Source: JBCBDX01 sp038529265
GTDB taxonomy: Bacteria > Pseudomonadota > Alphaproteobacteria > Rhizobiales > Rhizobiaceae
Direction: 5' to 3'
DNA length: 64,000 nucleotides
Assembly (NCBI GenBank): GCA_038529265.1
Contig: JBCBDX010000010.1
Span: 65,309 to 129,308, forward strand
In this document: positions 17,679-26,657 of the stretch, one piece after another
Layout: each line of letters begins with the position of its first letter
Numbering within the stretch: the first letter of the stretch is position 1
The notes under the pieces: model-generated
What the model was told of the DNA's origin: nothing
Seen by the model: only the letters and a program-made list of their open reading frames with translations
Database searches by the model: none
Position numbers and translations under genes: made by a program

Positions 17679-18589
17679 CACTCTTCAGCCTCGATTAGTG
17701 CGCGCTGACGCAAGGCCCGTGCTTCCTGCCAGCGGTTGAAGGCAAACATTGCGACCGTCAGCACCATGAGCAGCATCAAAAGGTAGTTCGACATGGCTGC
17801 TGCGACGCCAAGCTCACGGAACTCGGTTGCTGTTCTTGAAATGCGCAGCGCAAGAATTTCTGTTGAAAGGCCCGGGCCGCCCTCGGTCATGACGAGGATC
17901 ACTTCCAGCACCTTGAAAGCGTCGATCAGGCGTAGGAGGCAGGTCACGATCAATACCGGCATCATGAGTGGCAGCTTGATGTAAACGATCTGTTGCCACG
18001 GTGTTGCACCATCGATCCGCGATGCTTCCAAAGCCGATTGGGGCAGGGACTGCAAAGCTGCTAAGCTCAAGATGAAAATGAACGGCGTCCACTGCCATAT
18101 GTCAGCAATGATGACGGAGGTCAGCGCGTGCTGGCCGAGCCAATCAACACCATCAAAACCGAGCGACTTCAGGAAGCGGTTAAAGGTGCCGACGGTCGGG
18201 TGATACATGTAACGCCACATGAGACCGACGACGACCGGCGCGATCATCATGGGCAAAATGAACAGCGTGCGCAATACGGACATGCCGCGAATATTACGAT
18301 CAAGCAGTAGCGCAAGGCCGACGCCGACAACCATCTCGACGGTGACAACAACAAACGCGAAACGCAGTGTTACCGAGAGGCTTTCGAGGAAAGCGGGGTC
18401 GTTAGCGAGTTGGATATAGTTGGCAAAGCCCACAAACTCGGTCTCGCCGATATTCTGGCTGGGGTCCCAAGAGCGGAAACTGCCGTAAATCATATAGCCG
18501 AGCGGATAGACCAGTGCGATCGCCATGATCACCGCGGCAGGCGCGATAAACATATAAGGGGCCAATCTGTTGATCGCAGCGGTACGCAT
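17678..18589 (-). CDS. Carbohydrate ABC transporter permease (MalF type)
   Basis: Inner-membrane permease, 303 residues, with the coupling loop EASRIDGATPWQQIVYIKLP and about six membrane segments. It pairs with the gene it overlaps at 17678 to form the translocation channel. It is preceded by the binding-protein gene and an intercistronic hairpin. Substrate unknown. Confidence 0.88.
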   Translation of the reverse strand: MRTAAINRLAPYMFIAPAAVIMAIALVYPLGYMIYGSFRSWDPSQNIGETEFVGFANYIQLANDPAFLESLSVTLRFAFVVVTVEMVVGVGLALLLDRNIRGMSVLRTLFILPMMIAPVVVGLMWRYMYHPTVGTFNRFLKSLGFDGVDWLGQHALTSVIIADIWQWTPFIFILSLAALQSLPQSALEASRIDGATPWQQIVYIKLPLMMPVLIVTCLLRLIDAFKVLEVILVMTEGGPGLSTEILALRISRTATEFRELGVAAAMSNYLLMLLMVLTVAMFAFNRWQEARALRQRALIEAEE

Positions 18590-18628
18590 GGTCGCTCACA
18601 TCTTCAGCTAAAAAGGTTGGGTGGATGA

Positions 18629-18653
18629 GGCGCGACAGGTTGTGTGCCGCGCC
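18629..18653 (-). terminator. Intercistronic hairpin downstream of the binding-protein gene
   Basis: Inverted repeat GGCGCG/CGCGCC separated by 13 nt, located 13 nt after the binding-protein stop codon and before the permease start, with no T tract. Position matches the hairpins after the three other carbohydrate binding-protein genes in this window. Confidence 0.45.
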
Positions 18654-18665
18654 CCGACAGGGAGG

Positions 18666-19994
18666 TTAGTTCCAGGTGTAGTACCCGGCTTCTTCCATGA
18701 CCGCTTTGGTGCGTTCTGCAACGCCATCAAGCGCTTCCTGGATGTCGAGATCTTCCGTCAGAACCTTTGACAGCGTCGTGCCGAGGTCTGCGTTGATCTT
18801 GCCCCAGACAGGGATGATTGGACGCCAGTCGGGATCAGCATGCTTCAGCGCTTCACCGAATGTCGCCATGTGCGGGAACTTGGCGTTCACCTCAGCGTCG
18901 GCGTGTGTCGAGAAGCGTGACGGGTTGCCGCCAGCCATTGCCACCAGCTTATCGCCTTGCTTTGATGTGAGCCATTGCATCAACAGGAATGCAGCTTCCT
19001 TGTTTTCCGCATTCTTTGGAATGCCGATCCCGAAGCCGCCAGTTTGCGAACCGCGGCGCACGCCCATTGGGTGCAGTGCCCAGCCAACTTTGCCGACAAC
19101 TTGCGATTTTGTCGGATCATCGATTTGACCGGCAACAACCGTTGTATCGAGGAACATGGCTGTGTCACCGTTCAGGAACGAACCAAGCGCTTCACCGAAA
19201 CCGAATGATGCAGAACCTTCAGGGCCGCAATCAACGATTTGCTTGAGTGCATTGGCAGCTTGAACGCCAGCTTCATTGTTGACGATTGGGTTCCATTGAT
19301 CATCGAATACGCGTCCGCCCAAAGGTGCCAAGTGCAGCAGGAAGGCGTGCGACGCATGGTGACCTGAAGCCGCGCGGGATGCGAGGCCGCCCATGCCTGG
19401 CTCCAGATCCGGGATCTGACATGCGATTTCAAGCATCTGCTCATATGTCTCTGGGACTTCCAGGCCATGCTTTTCAAAGATGTCTTTTCGATAGCCGAGG
19501 ATCGATGTTTCGGAACCGTAGGGAATACCGAAAAGCGAACCCGTCTTGCCCGGAAGGTAGCCTTTGTCGCCACCAGCAACGCCAATGTTCTCCACATAGC
19601 CGTCAATCAGGTCAGCGGCATCATATGCGGGATCGGCCAGCTTGGGGTTCATGAAGTAGCGGGCCAGGTTTTCAAGCTGGTCAGCGAATACGTAGTCAGC
19701 CTTTGAGAAAACCACATAGGCAATCAGATCATAGTCGCCTTCATCCTGGCCGAGTTCGAGCGTCTGGCGCTCTCTCATTTTCAGGTAAGGAAGCTGGTCG
19801 ACTTCGACTTCAATGCCCGTTTCCTTTGTGAATTCAGGCAGTATCCGCATAACCGCATCATAGTGCGGGTGTGCAGGGAAGTTCACGACCAACGTCGTGC
19901 CTGCGTAAGGCTCGTATGGATTTGCGAGCGCTGTTGTTACCATCAATGCTGCACCTACTGCAGCACCGGTAACGGTTTTCAAAATAGACAACAT
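18666..19994 (-). CDS. Carbohydrate ABC transporter substrate-binding protein
   Basis: Periplasmic family-1 solute-binding protein, 442 residues, with a signal peptide (hydrophobic GAAVGAALMVTTALA, cleavage after ALA). The start at 19994 is supported by CAGGGAGGAACTCAC. It follows its ATPase gene by 28 bp in an operon ordered ATPase, binding protein, permease, permease, SDR, lactonase-like, isomerase-like. The mature protein lacks features that reveal the ligand; the downstream enzymes suggest a sugar, lactone or sugar acid. Confidence 0.88.
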   Translation of the reverse strand: MLSILKTVTGAAVGAALMVTTALANPYEPYAGTTLVVNFPAHPHYDAVMRILPEFTKETGIEVEVDQLPYLKMRERQTLELGQDEGDYDLIAYVVFSKADYVFADQLENLARYFMNPKLADPAYDAADLIDGYVENIGVAGGDKGYLPGKTGSLFGIPYGSETSILGYRKDIFEKHGLEVPETYEQMLEIACQIPDLEPGMGGLASRAASGHHASHAFLLHLAPLGGRVFDDQWNPIVNNEAGVQAANALKQIVDCGPEGSASFGFGEALGSFLNGDTAMFLDTTVVAGQIDDPTKSQVVGKVGWALHPMGVRRGSQTGGFGIGIPKNAENKEAAFLLMQWLTSKQGDKLVAMAGGNPSRFSTHADAEVNAKFPHMATFGEALKHADPDWRPIIPVWGKINADLGTTLSKVLTEDLDIQEALDGVAERTKAVMEEAGYYTWN

Positions 19995-20022
19995 GTGAGT
20001 TCCTCCCTGTGTGTTGTCTGGC

Positions 20023-21108
20023 CTAGATGCGCTTTTCGCTCTGGCGATCGAAAAGCATGATTTGATTGGGTTCGACGAAAAACTCCCGCGCTTCCCCGCT
20101 ACGAACGGGGCCATCACTTGGTGTTTCAACGAGGATTTCTGCAGCGCCGCATCGCGTCATAAGGACTGATTGGGACCCCAAATACTCGCTGACGGCGACA
20201 TCTAGCCTTATTGGCGCAGCGCCATTGACTTTCGTCATCTCGATGTCGGACGGGCGGATGCCCAAAATAACATCACTGTTGCCGCGCGATTGAAGCCGTT
20301 TTGATGTTTCATCACCAAGCGGCAAATTGAAGCCATCACCTTGCGCGTGAAGCTTGCCGCCTTCATCCTTTAACTCAGCGTCGAGGAAGTTCATCGTCGG
20401 GCTGCCAATGAAACCGGCAACGAATTTGTTTACCGGTGCCTTGAACAGTTCTTCTGGTGATCCCTGTTGTTGGATGATGCCCTGGTTCATAACAACGATG
20501 CGGTCACCCAAGGTCATCGCTTCAACCTGGTCGTGGGTTACGTAGACCATATTCTTATCGAGCTGGTTGCGCATTTCGGCGAGCTCTGTGCGCATCTTGG
20601 CGCGCAGTTTTGCATCGAGGTTCGACAGCGGCTCATCAAAAAGGAACGTTCCAGCATCGCGCACCAAAGCGCGGCCCATCGCGACACGCTGTCGTTGACC
20701 GCCGGAAAGCTCGGCGGGTTTGCGGGCGAGGAGATGTGCGATGTTCAACATCTCAGCGACACGTTTAACGCGTGTATCGATTTCGGCTTGCGGAAGCTTT
20801 TGCAAGCGCAAAGCAAACGACATGTTTTTGGCGATGTTCATATGCGGATAAAGCGCATAATCCTGAAACACCATTGCGATGTCGCGTTCCTTTGGTTCGA
20901 GTGCACTTATGGGCCGATCGTCGAAATAGATTTCGCCGCCTGACAGAGTTTCCAAGCCTGACAAAATTCGCAGTGTCGTTGACTTGCCGCAACCTGATGG
21001 ACCCACAAGCACAGTGAACTCACCATCATCCAATGACAGATCGAGCGGCGGCAAAACCTTGACCGTCCCGAAGCTCTTTTCAACCTGATCTAAAACTATT
21101 CGTGGCAT
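20023..21108 (-). CDS. Carbohydrate ABC transporter ATP-binding protein (UgpC/MalK type)
   Basis: ABC ATPase, 361 residues: Walker A GPSGCGKST, signature LSGGQRQRVAMGRA, Walker B FLFDEPLSNLDA, H-loop YVTHDQ and a C-terminal TOBE region (GIRPSDIEMTK). Start 21108 follows TTGGGAGGGGCC. It is the first gene of the minus-strand operon and is divergent from two LacI genes, with the perfect palindrome at 21196-21211 in between. Confidence 0.92.
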   Translation of the reverse strand: MPRIVLDQVEKSFGTVKVLPPLDLSLDDGEFTVLVGPSGCGKSTTLRILSGLETLSGGEIYFDDRPISALEPKERDIAMVFQDYALYPHMNIAKNMSFALRLQKLPQAEIDTRVKRVAEMLNIAHLLARKPAELSGGQRQRVAMGRALVRDAGTFLFDEPLSNLDAKLRAKMRTELAEMRNQLDKNMVYVTHDQVEAMTLGDRIVVMNQGIIQQQGSPEELFKAPVNKFVAGFIGSPTMNFLDAELKDEGGKLHAQGDGFNLPLGDETSKRLQSRGNSDVILGIRPSDIEMTKVNGAAPIRLDVAVSEYLGSQSVLMTRCGAAEILVETPSDGPVRSGEAREFFVEPNQIMLFDRQSEKRI

Positions 21109-21195
21109 GGCCCCTCCCAAAGCGCGATGCCTTCATCTTGACCAGACAGTGACACAAGCCAAGGCAGTATGAAAAGCGGGCTGGACAGTTATTTA

Positions 21196-21211
21196 ACGTT
21201 AGCGCTAACGT
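21196..21211. promoter_or_regulatory. Candidate LacI-family operator in the divergent promoter region
   Basis: Perfect 16-bp palindrome ACGTTAGCGCTAACGT, 6 bp before the ATG of the LacI gene at 21218 and about 88 bp before the divergent ABC operon start. The position suggests autorepression plus control of the transport operon. Confidence 0.65.
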
Positions 21212-21217
21212 AAGCGT

Positions 21218-22273
21218 ATGCGGCAAGAGAAAAAAAGACAGCGCTCTGGCAAGTCTATAAAGATCGACGATGTTGCGCGTGAAGCCAATGTGTCGATCAT
21301 GACGGTGTCCCGTGCTTTGCGAGGTGTCGAAGGAGTTTCTGAAGCAAAACGTGCCGAAATTTTCCAGATCGCAGAGAAGCTTCGCTACCAGCCAAATTTT
21401 AACGCGCGTTCTTTGGTCAACGTCCAATCAAGTCTGATCGGTATCTTGTTTCCAACGCTGTTCAATGACGTGTTTGCCGAAATGCTTGATGGCATGCGGC
21501 CCACGCTTGAAAGTGCCGGTTTTACAACGATTGTGACGACACATGAGTATGACAATGAGCGTGAGTTGGATTGGATTGAAACGGTTCGTTATTGGCGTCC
21601 TGCCGCCGTTGTCATGACCGGTATCGACCATGATCCAAAAGTGCGCCAGGTCTTGCGCCGGGATCAAATTCCAACGCTTGAATTGTGGGAACATACCGAT
21701 GATCCCATTGATCTGTGCGTGGGTATCGACCATCAGCAAGCAGGTGTGCAAATTGCCCACTCGATGATTGAACTTGGCTATCGCAAACCGGCCTATGTCG
21801 GTTGGAACCGTGGCCATGATCAACGATCTGAAAAGCGCTTATCGGGCATTCGTGCGGCTTTTTCCGCTGCTTGTCTCGGCGATGTTCGCACCGCACGAAC
21901 CGGAGGAACGGACCACTACCGCGCAGGCTTTAACGGGATCAAACGTCTTCTGGGCGACCCTTTAAACCGCCCCGATATTGTGTTTTGCCACTCCGATCAC
22001 TTTGCGTTTGCTGGCATGATGGCTTGCGAATCCATGGGCCTTAGAGTGCCTGATGACATCGGAATTGTTGGCTTCAACTCGCTGTCGATCAACAATGTTC
22101 TGCCGCGGCGCATCACAACAGTGGAGACCCAGCGAAAGGAAATGGGCACCATCGGGGCACGTCAATTAATAGCGCGCATCAATGGTATAGGTGGTGATCT
22201 ATCCAAACGGTTCAAACCCAAAATCCAGTTTGGTGAGACAACGCGGTCTCCAAGTTTGAACGCATCACAATGA
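21218..22273 (+). CDS. LacI-family transcriptional regulator
   Basis: Repressor, 351 residues: N-terminal helix-turn-helix (IDDVAREANVSIMTVSRALRG), hinge YQPNFNARSLV, then the ligand-binding domain. The start codon lies immediately after the operator palindrome and has no clear Shine-Dalgarno, so it may be weakly expressed or leaderless. The effector domain departs from the usual pattern (VRYWRPAAVVMTGI, GFNSLSINNVLPRRITTVE), but these are still GntR-like features. Its TGA overlaps the start of a second LacI gene (ATGA), so two related repressors are made together. Confidence 0.9.
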   Translation: MRQEKKRQRSGKSIKIDDVAREANVSIMTVSRALRGVEGVSEAKRAEIFQIAEKLRYQPNFNARSLVNVQSSLIGILFPTLFNDVFAEMLDGMRPTLESAGFTTIVTTHEYDNERELDWIETVRYWRPAAVVMTGIDHDPKVRQVLRRDQIPTLELWEHTDDPIDLCVGIDHQQAGVQIAHSMIELGYRKPAYVGWNRGHDQRSEKRLSGIRAAFSAACLGDVRTARTGGTDHYRAGFNGIKRLLGDPLNRPDIVFCHSDHFAFAGMMACESMGLRVPDDIGIVGFNSLSINNVLPRRITTVETQRKEMGTIGARQLIARINGIGGDLSKRFKPKIQFGETTRSPSLNASQ

Positions 22274-23295
22274 CTGGTTCGGTCAAAGCACCTCGTATGT
22301 TGGACGTTGCCAAGGCGGCAGGCGTTTCAACAATGACGGTGTCGCGTGCGCTGCGTGGTGATGCATCTGTTGCCGCAAAGCGGCGCAAACAGATCATGAT
22401 GATCGCCGAAGAGATGGGCTATATACTTGATAGAGGCGCTTCTCAGCTACGTACGCGAAAAACCGGCTTTGTTGCTGTCACCGTTCCTTCAATCAACAAC
22501 CCAAACTTTGCCGATAGCGTCCGGGGGCTTACCGGCGTACTTGAAGAAATCGGATTGCAGGTTTTGCTCGGGTTTACGGACTATAGTCTGGAGCGCGAAG
22601 AACACATTATCGGGCAGTTGCTGCGAAGAAAACCAGAAGCTCTTGTTGTGACCGGCAGCAATCATACGCAGGATACCCGAGATTTACTGGCGCGTGCATC
22701 CATTCCCGTCATCGCGACATGGGATGAACCCAGCGAGCCCATTGGTTATTCGGTTGGATTTTCCAACGCCTATGCCGGCTCCTTGATGGCAGATCATTTG
22801 ATGGAGACTGGCCGGAAGAACATCGCGTTCATCGGCTGTCATCGGGATACCGACTTTCGAGGCCAGGCGCGTGCGCGTGGCTTTTTTGATGCGCTTGAAA
22901 GAAAAGGGCTCCTATGTGACCGATATATCGAGGCCGGAAAACCACCACTTGGCGCGCAACAAGGCGCGGCAGCCGCTCGACAATTGCTGGCGGCATATCC
23001 TGATACCGATGCCGTGATGTGCGTCGCGGACTCTGTGGCTTTTGGCGCTATCTCAGAGTTCCAGCGGGCAGGCATCGAAGTGCCGAACCGCATCGCAGTG
23101 GCGGGCTTTGGTGCCTACGACATTGGCGCTTGCAGTCTTCCGCCGATAACCACGATTGAGCCTAATGCAGAGGAGATCGGTGCACTGACAGGCAAAACGA
23201 TTGGCCAATTGCTCAACGGTGAAGGCACTACGCTATTGTCCAAACATAAGGGCAAAAATCCAAACCTAGTGATCAGAGCGTCGACCGCCGGATAG
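22270..23295 (+). CDS. LacI-family transcriptional regulator (GntR-like)
   Basis: Second, tandem LacI protein, 341 residues, with helix-turn-helix MLDVAKAAGVSTMTVSRALRG and effector domain containing VTVPSINNPNFADSVRG and ITTIEPNAEEIG, which recall gluconate-type repressors. Translationally coupled to the preceding regulator by a 4-bp overlap. One of the pair probably acts at 21196-21211; the other could act at the idn operator 12737-12752. This is an inference from location and family only. Confidence 0.88.
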   Translation: MTGSVKAPRMLDVAKAAGVSTMTVSRALRGDASVAAKRRKQIMMIAEEMGYILDRGASQLRTRKTGFVAVTVPSINNPNFADSVRGLTGVLEEIGLQVLLGFTDYSLEREEHIIGQLLRRKPEALVVTGSNHTQDTRDLLARASIPVIATWDEPSEPIGYSVGFSNAYAGSLMADHLMETGRKNIAFIGCHRDTDFRGQARARGFFDALERKGLLCDRYIEAGKPPLGAQQGAAAARQLLAAYPDTDAVMCVADSVAFGAISEFQRAGIEVPNRIAVAGFGAYDIGACSLPPITTIEPNAEEIGALTGKTIGQLLNGEGTTLLSKHKGKNPNLVIRASTAG

Positions 23296-23304
23296 GGGCG
23301 TGAG

Positions 23305-23327
23305 CAAGCGCCTAAAATTTGCGCTTG
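23305..23327 (+). terminator. Weak candidate terminator after the tandem LacI genes
   Basis: Seven-bp stem CAAGCGC/GCGCTTG with a 9-nt loop just after the second LacI stop. There is no clean T tract downstream, so termination here is only a possibility. Confidence 0.3.
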
Positions 23328-23394
23328 TGCACGTGTGTGATTTTGAGACTATGGCGCGGGGAGGAATGCGATAGGGTCACCAGGGGCAAAACCA

Positions 23395-24420
23395 ATGGCA
23401 AAATCAGGCAAATTCATACAGGGTGCAGCACTTTTTGGCTTAGCGCTCATGTCCTCAACACAAAAATCAACAGCGCTCGAAGAAGTCACCGATTTTGGCA
23501 GTAATCCAGGCGAGCTCAAGGCTTATGTTCATAGGCCCGAAAACGCGCCACCCGGTATGCCGTTGGTCGTTGCGATGCATGGATGCACGCAGAACGCGGA
23601 GAGTTTTGCGCGCGAAACAGGGTTGATCTCACTTTCTGAAGAAACGCCATTTCTGCTTTTGCTGCCGCAGCAAAATCGGGGAAACATGGAACGGCTGTGT
23701 TTTCGTTGGCATGATAGTGGCGACAACCGGCCGGGCAGGGGCGAAAGTGCTTCGCTTCTACAAATTATCGAAACGGTAACCGCCGCAGAGGATGTTGATC
23801 CTGAAAAGGTCTTTGTCATGGGGCTCTCTGCCGGCGCCGGTATGACGGCGGTGCTGCTTGCCAACTATCCAGACAGATTTTCAGGCGGCGCCATGATTGC
23901 CGGTCCTCCGTACAATTGCAACCAGCCGGGAAGCATCTGGGACATGCCATGGCGATGGATCCACTATAATCCGTTCTCGCTCGATGGCGCTGACGCAGCT
24001 TATGCTTGTGGATTGTTCACCTCTGTTACGACTGACAGGGATCCTGAGGATTGGGCCCGCTTTGTTTTCAATGCGGCGGAAACCGTCCCAGATAATTGGC
24101 CTGTGCTTTCAATATGGCAGGGCGATGCCGATCAGGTCGTTGATCCCGATAATCTTGAAGAGATGACCGAGCAATGGACTGCCGTGCACGACATAGATTT
24201 GGTGGTTGACGATGAGCAAACTGTTGGTCAGGCAACACGTCGTCTCTATCAAGATGACGCTGGTAAAACGCTTGTTGAGGCGTGGGATGTTTCGGATCTT
24301 GGGCATTCTGTGCCCGTCGATGTGGATGGTAGCGCAACCTGTGGTCAGGTTGCCGAACATACTGAGAATGTAGGCCTGTGTTCTGTTCGCCTTATCGCAG
24401 ATTTCTGGGGTTTGCGTTGA
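23395..24420 (+). CDS. PHB depolymerase-family secreted esterase
   Basis: Alpha/beta-hydrolase of the polyhydroxybutyrate depolymerase/LpqC (esterase PHB) family, 341 residues. An N-terminal hydrophobic segment (GAALFGLALMSS) suggests export. The oxyanion-hole region MHGCTQNAESFA is at about 61-72, and the nucleophile Ser145 lies in the lipase box GLSAG. A conserved late histidine is in DLGHSVPVD. Members cleave short-chain polyesters or act as feruloyl/acetyl esterases; the substrate cannot be fixed. It has its own intergenic regions on both sides and no obvious partner. Confidence 0.8.
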   Translation: MAKSGKFIQGAALFGLALMSSTQKSTALEEVTDFGSNPGELKAYVHRPENAPPGMPLVVAMHGCTQNAESFARETGLISLSEETPFLLLLPQQNRGNMERLCFRWHDSGDNRPGRGESASLLQIIETVTAAEDVDPEKVFVMGLSAGAGMTAVLLANYPDRFSGGAMIAGPPYNCNQPGSIWDMPWRWIHYNPFSLDGADAAYACGLFTSVTTDRDPEDWARFVFNAAETVPDNWPVLSIWQGDADQVVDPDNLEEMTEQWTAVHDIDLVVDDEQTVGQATRRLYQDDAGKTLVEAWDVSDLGHSVPVDVDGSATCGQVAEHTENVGLCSVRLIADFWGLR

Positions 24421-24457
24421 ACCCAGACAGTTCGGCGATGCTTGCTATCCCCATATT

Positions 24458-24473
24458 TGATTGACGTACCTCA
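24458..24473. promoter_or_regulatory. Operator copy 1 for the LacI regulator at 24506
   Basis: TGATTGACGTACCTCA, 32 bp upstream of the regulator's start. It matches TGATGTACGTACCTCA at 27894-27909 at 14 of 16 positions. The repeated occurrence upstream of the regulator and of the transporter it should control supports an operator. Confidence 0.65.
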
Positions 24474-24505
24474 AAACATTGGCGATATCTGTGCGGGGAG
24501 GAACT

Positions 24506-25537
24506 ATGGACCGTCCGACTGTCCACGATCTGGCACGCCATGCGCGCGTGAGCCTAGCGACCGTAGACCGCGTGCTCAACGGTCGCCCGGGCGTACGAGA
24601 ACAGACTATTAGCCGGGTACAAAAGGCGATCGATGAGCTTGGCTACTCACGCGATGCGAATGCGGCGACTTTAGCGAGGAAGAAACCGCATCGGTTTGTG
24701 TTTCTTCTTCCACGTTCCAACAACCAGTTTTTGGCTACCCTTATGGAAGCTATTCATGAAACGGCTTCCACCAATGCAGCTTTGCGAGCGAACATCGAAG
24801 TCGTTCAAGCGCCGATGCGCACACCTGAAGACGCATCGCACGCCATTCGTTCACTCGATTCTGAAGCGCTGGATGGGCTTGCCATCATGGCGCCTGAAAC
24901 GCCGAGCATTCGTGATGCCGTGTTGAACCTTCAGGCACGGGGCGTCCAGGTTGTTCCGATCATATCTGACCTGCCCAATGCGGGCTGCGATCATTTTGTG
25001 GGGATCAACAATGTGGCTGCGGGGCGCACAGCGGCTCTGCTGTTAGGCGGATTTTCAAATGTTTCAGATGGGGCCATTGCTGTCATTGGTGGTCAGGCAA
25101 TGGAACGCTCCTTTGTTGATCGCCGGCTGGGCTTTGATGCCGTCATGCGCGAGCGGTTCGCGCATCTTGAGGTATTGCCGACCATTGAAGGCTTTGATGA
25201 TGCTGGCCGCGTCGAAGAGTTGGTAATTAAGCTTCTGTCACAGCGGCCAGATCTGGCTGGCATCTATCTGGCATCGAGCGGCACGAGTGGGCTGACTTCT
25301 GCCCTGCGAAATGTGGGTAACGCCAACTTGCGGGTCATCGCCCATGACATGACCCGTGCATCCCGTGATGGACTGGTCGATGGCCTCTTGGATGCAGTTA
25401 TCGTTCAGGATGTAGGGCATATTGCCCGTTCCGCTATCCGTGTCCTTCGTGCGCTAAAAGACGGTTTGCCGATCAGCGCATCGCAAGAACGCATCCGCAT
25501 TGAAATATTTACACGTGAGAACCTTCCCGATCCATAG
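24506..25537 (+). CDS. LacI-family transcriptional regulator
   Basis: Repressor of 343 residues with helix-turn-helix VHDLARHARVSLATVDRVLNG and hinge YSRDANAATLARK. The effector domain is of the ribose-binding-like subtype that follows LacI proteins with the ATVDRVLN recognition helix. Start 24506 is supported by GCGGGGAGGAACT; an in-frame ATG at 24461 lies within the operator and is unlikely. It heads a run that continues into the TIM-barrel and oxidoreductase genes and then, after a second copy of the operator, the ABC transporter. Confidence 0.9.
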   Translation: MDRPTVHDLARHARVSLATVDRVLNGRPGVREQTISRVQKAIDELGYSRDANAATLARKKPHRFVFLLPRSNNQFLATLMEAIHETASTNAALRANIEVVQAPMRTPEDASHAIRSLDSEALDGLAIMAPETPSIRDAVLNLQARGVQVVPIISDLPNAGCDHFVGINNVAAGRTAALLLGGFSNVSDGAIAVIGGQAMERSFVDRRLGFDAVMRERFAHLEVLPTIEGFDDAGRVEELVIKLLSQRPDLAGIYLASSGTSGLTSALRNVGNANLRVIAHDMTRASRDGLVDGLLDAVIVQDVGHIARSAIRVLRALKDGLPISASQERIRIEIFTRENLPDP

Positions 25538-25589
25538 GTTCAAGCGAGACACATAAGATCAGAGTTTTTGTTTTTGGGAGGAGACGAAT

Positions 25590-26645
25590 ATGAAAACGAT
25601 CAAGGGACCCGCGCTTTTTCTGGCGCAGTTTGCCGGCGATGAAGCGCCCTTCAACTCTTGGGATGCAATTACCAAGTGGGCTGCCGACTGCGGGTATGTC
25701 GGTGTGCAGGTACCTAGCTGGGATGACAGGCTCTTCGATCTTGAAAAGGCCGCTGCCTCGAAGGACTATTGCGACGAGTTTAAAGGCAAAGCCGCCGAAA
25801 ACGGTGTCGCTGTGACCGAGCTTTCGACCCACCTCCAAGGCCAGTTGGTGGCCGTTCATCCCGCCTACGATGCAGCCTTTGACGGCTTTGCCGCTGAAGC
25901 TGTTCGTGGCAATCCGAAAGCCCGTCAAGAATGGGCGGTTGATCAGGTCAAAAATGCTATCTCAGCCAGTCGTAACCTCGGCATAGGAGCTCATGCTACC
26001 TTTTCGGGTGCCTTGGCATGGCCCTATGTCTATCCTTGGCCGCAACGGCCTGCCGGACTTGTAGAAGCAGCGTTCGACGAACTGGCCAGTCGTTGGCTGC
26101 CCATTCTCAACCATGCCGAGGATAATGGGGTTGATGTCTGCTACGAAATCCACCCTGGTGAAGATCTGCACGATGGAGTGACGTTCGAGATGTTCCTGGA
26201 GCGTGTCAATAATCACGGCCGCGCCAACATGCTCTACGATCCGTCTCACTATGTCCTACAAGCGCTTGATTACCTTGATAATATCGACATCTATATGGAT
26301 CGCATCAAAATGTTCCATGTGAAGGATGCCGAGCTTAATCCAACGGGTCGACAAGGCGTCTATGGCGGATATCAGCGATGGGTAGATCGGGCAGGACGCT
26401 TCCGGTCTCTGGGAGACGGCCAAGTCGATTTTGCGGCGATTTTTTCCAAGCTTACCGCCAATGGGTTTGATGGCTGGGCCGTTGTTGAATGGGAATGCGC
26501 GATCAAACACCCAGAAGATGGTGCGCGTGAAGGCGCGGCTTTTGTTCGAGATCACATCATACGCCCGACCGAAGTGGCATTTGATGATTTTGCTGCTGCT
26601 GACACCGATGACGAAGCGAACAAAAAACTGCTGGGCATCAACTAG
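25590..26645 (+). CDS. Sugar phosphate isomerase/epimerase-family TIM-barrel protein
   Basis: AP-endonuclease-2-type (xylose-isomerase-like) TIM barrel, 351 residues, start supported by GGGAGGAGACG. Likely metal ligands are in CYEIHPGED, YDPSHYVLQ, MFHVKDAE and VEWECA. Relatives include isomerases, epimerases, dehydratases and a decarboxylase acting on 3-oxo-isoapionate, so the reaction is open. It is 12 bp upstream of a Gfo/Idh/MocA dehydrogenase; this pair commonly acts on 3-keto or inositol-like sugars. Cytoplasmic. Confidence 0.78.
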   Translation: MKTIKGPALFLAQFAGDEAPFNSWDAITKWAADCGYVGVQVPSWDDRLFDLEKAAASKDYCDEFKGKAAENGVAVTELSTHLQGQLVAVHPAYDAAFDGFAAEAVRGNPKARQEWAVDQVKNAISASRNLGIGAHATFSGALAWPYVYPWPQRPAGLVEAAFDELASRWLPILNHAEDNGVDVCYEIHPGEDLHDGVTFEMFLERVNNHGRANMLYDPSHYVLQALDYLDNIDIYMDRIKMFHVKDAELNPTGRQGVYGGYQRWVDRAGRFRSLGDGQVDFAAIFSKLTANGFDGWAVVEWECAIKHPEDGAREGAAFVRDHIIRPTEVAFDDFAAADTDDEANKKLLGIN

Positions 26646-26657
26646 GGGAGGGCGAAA

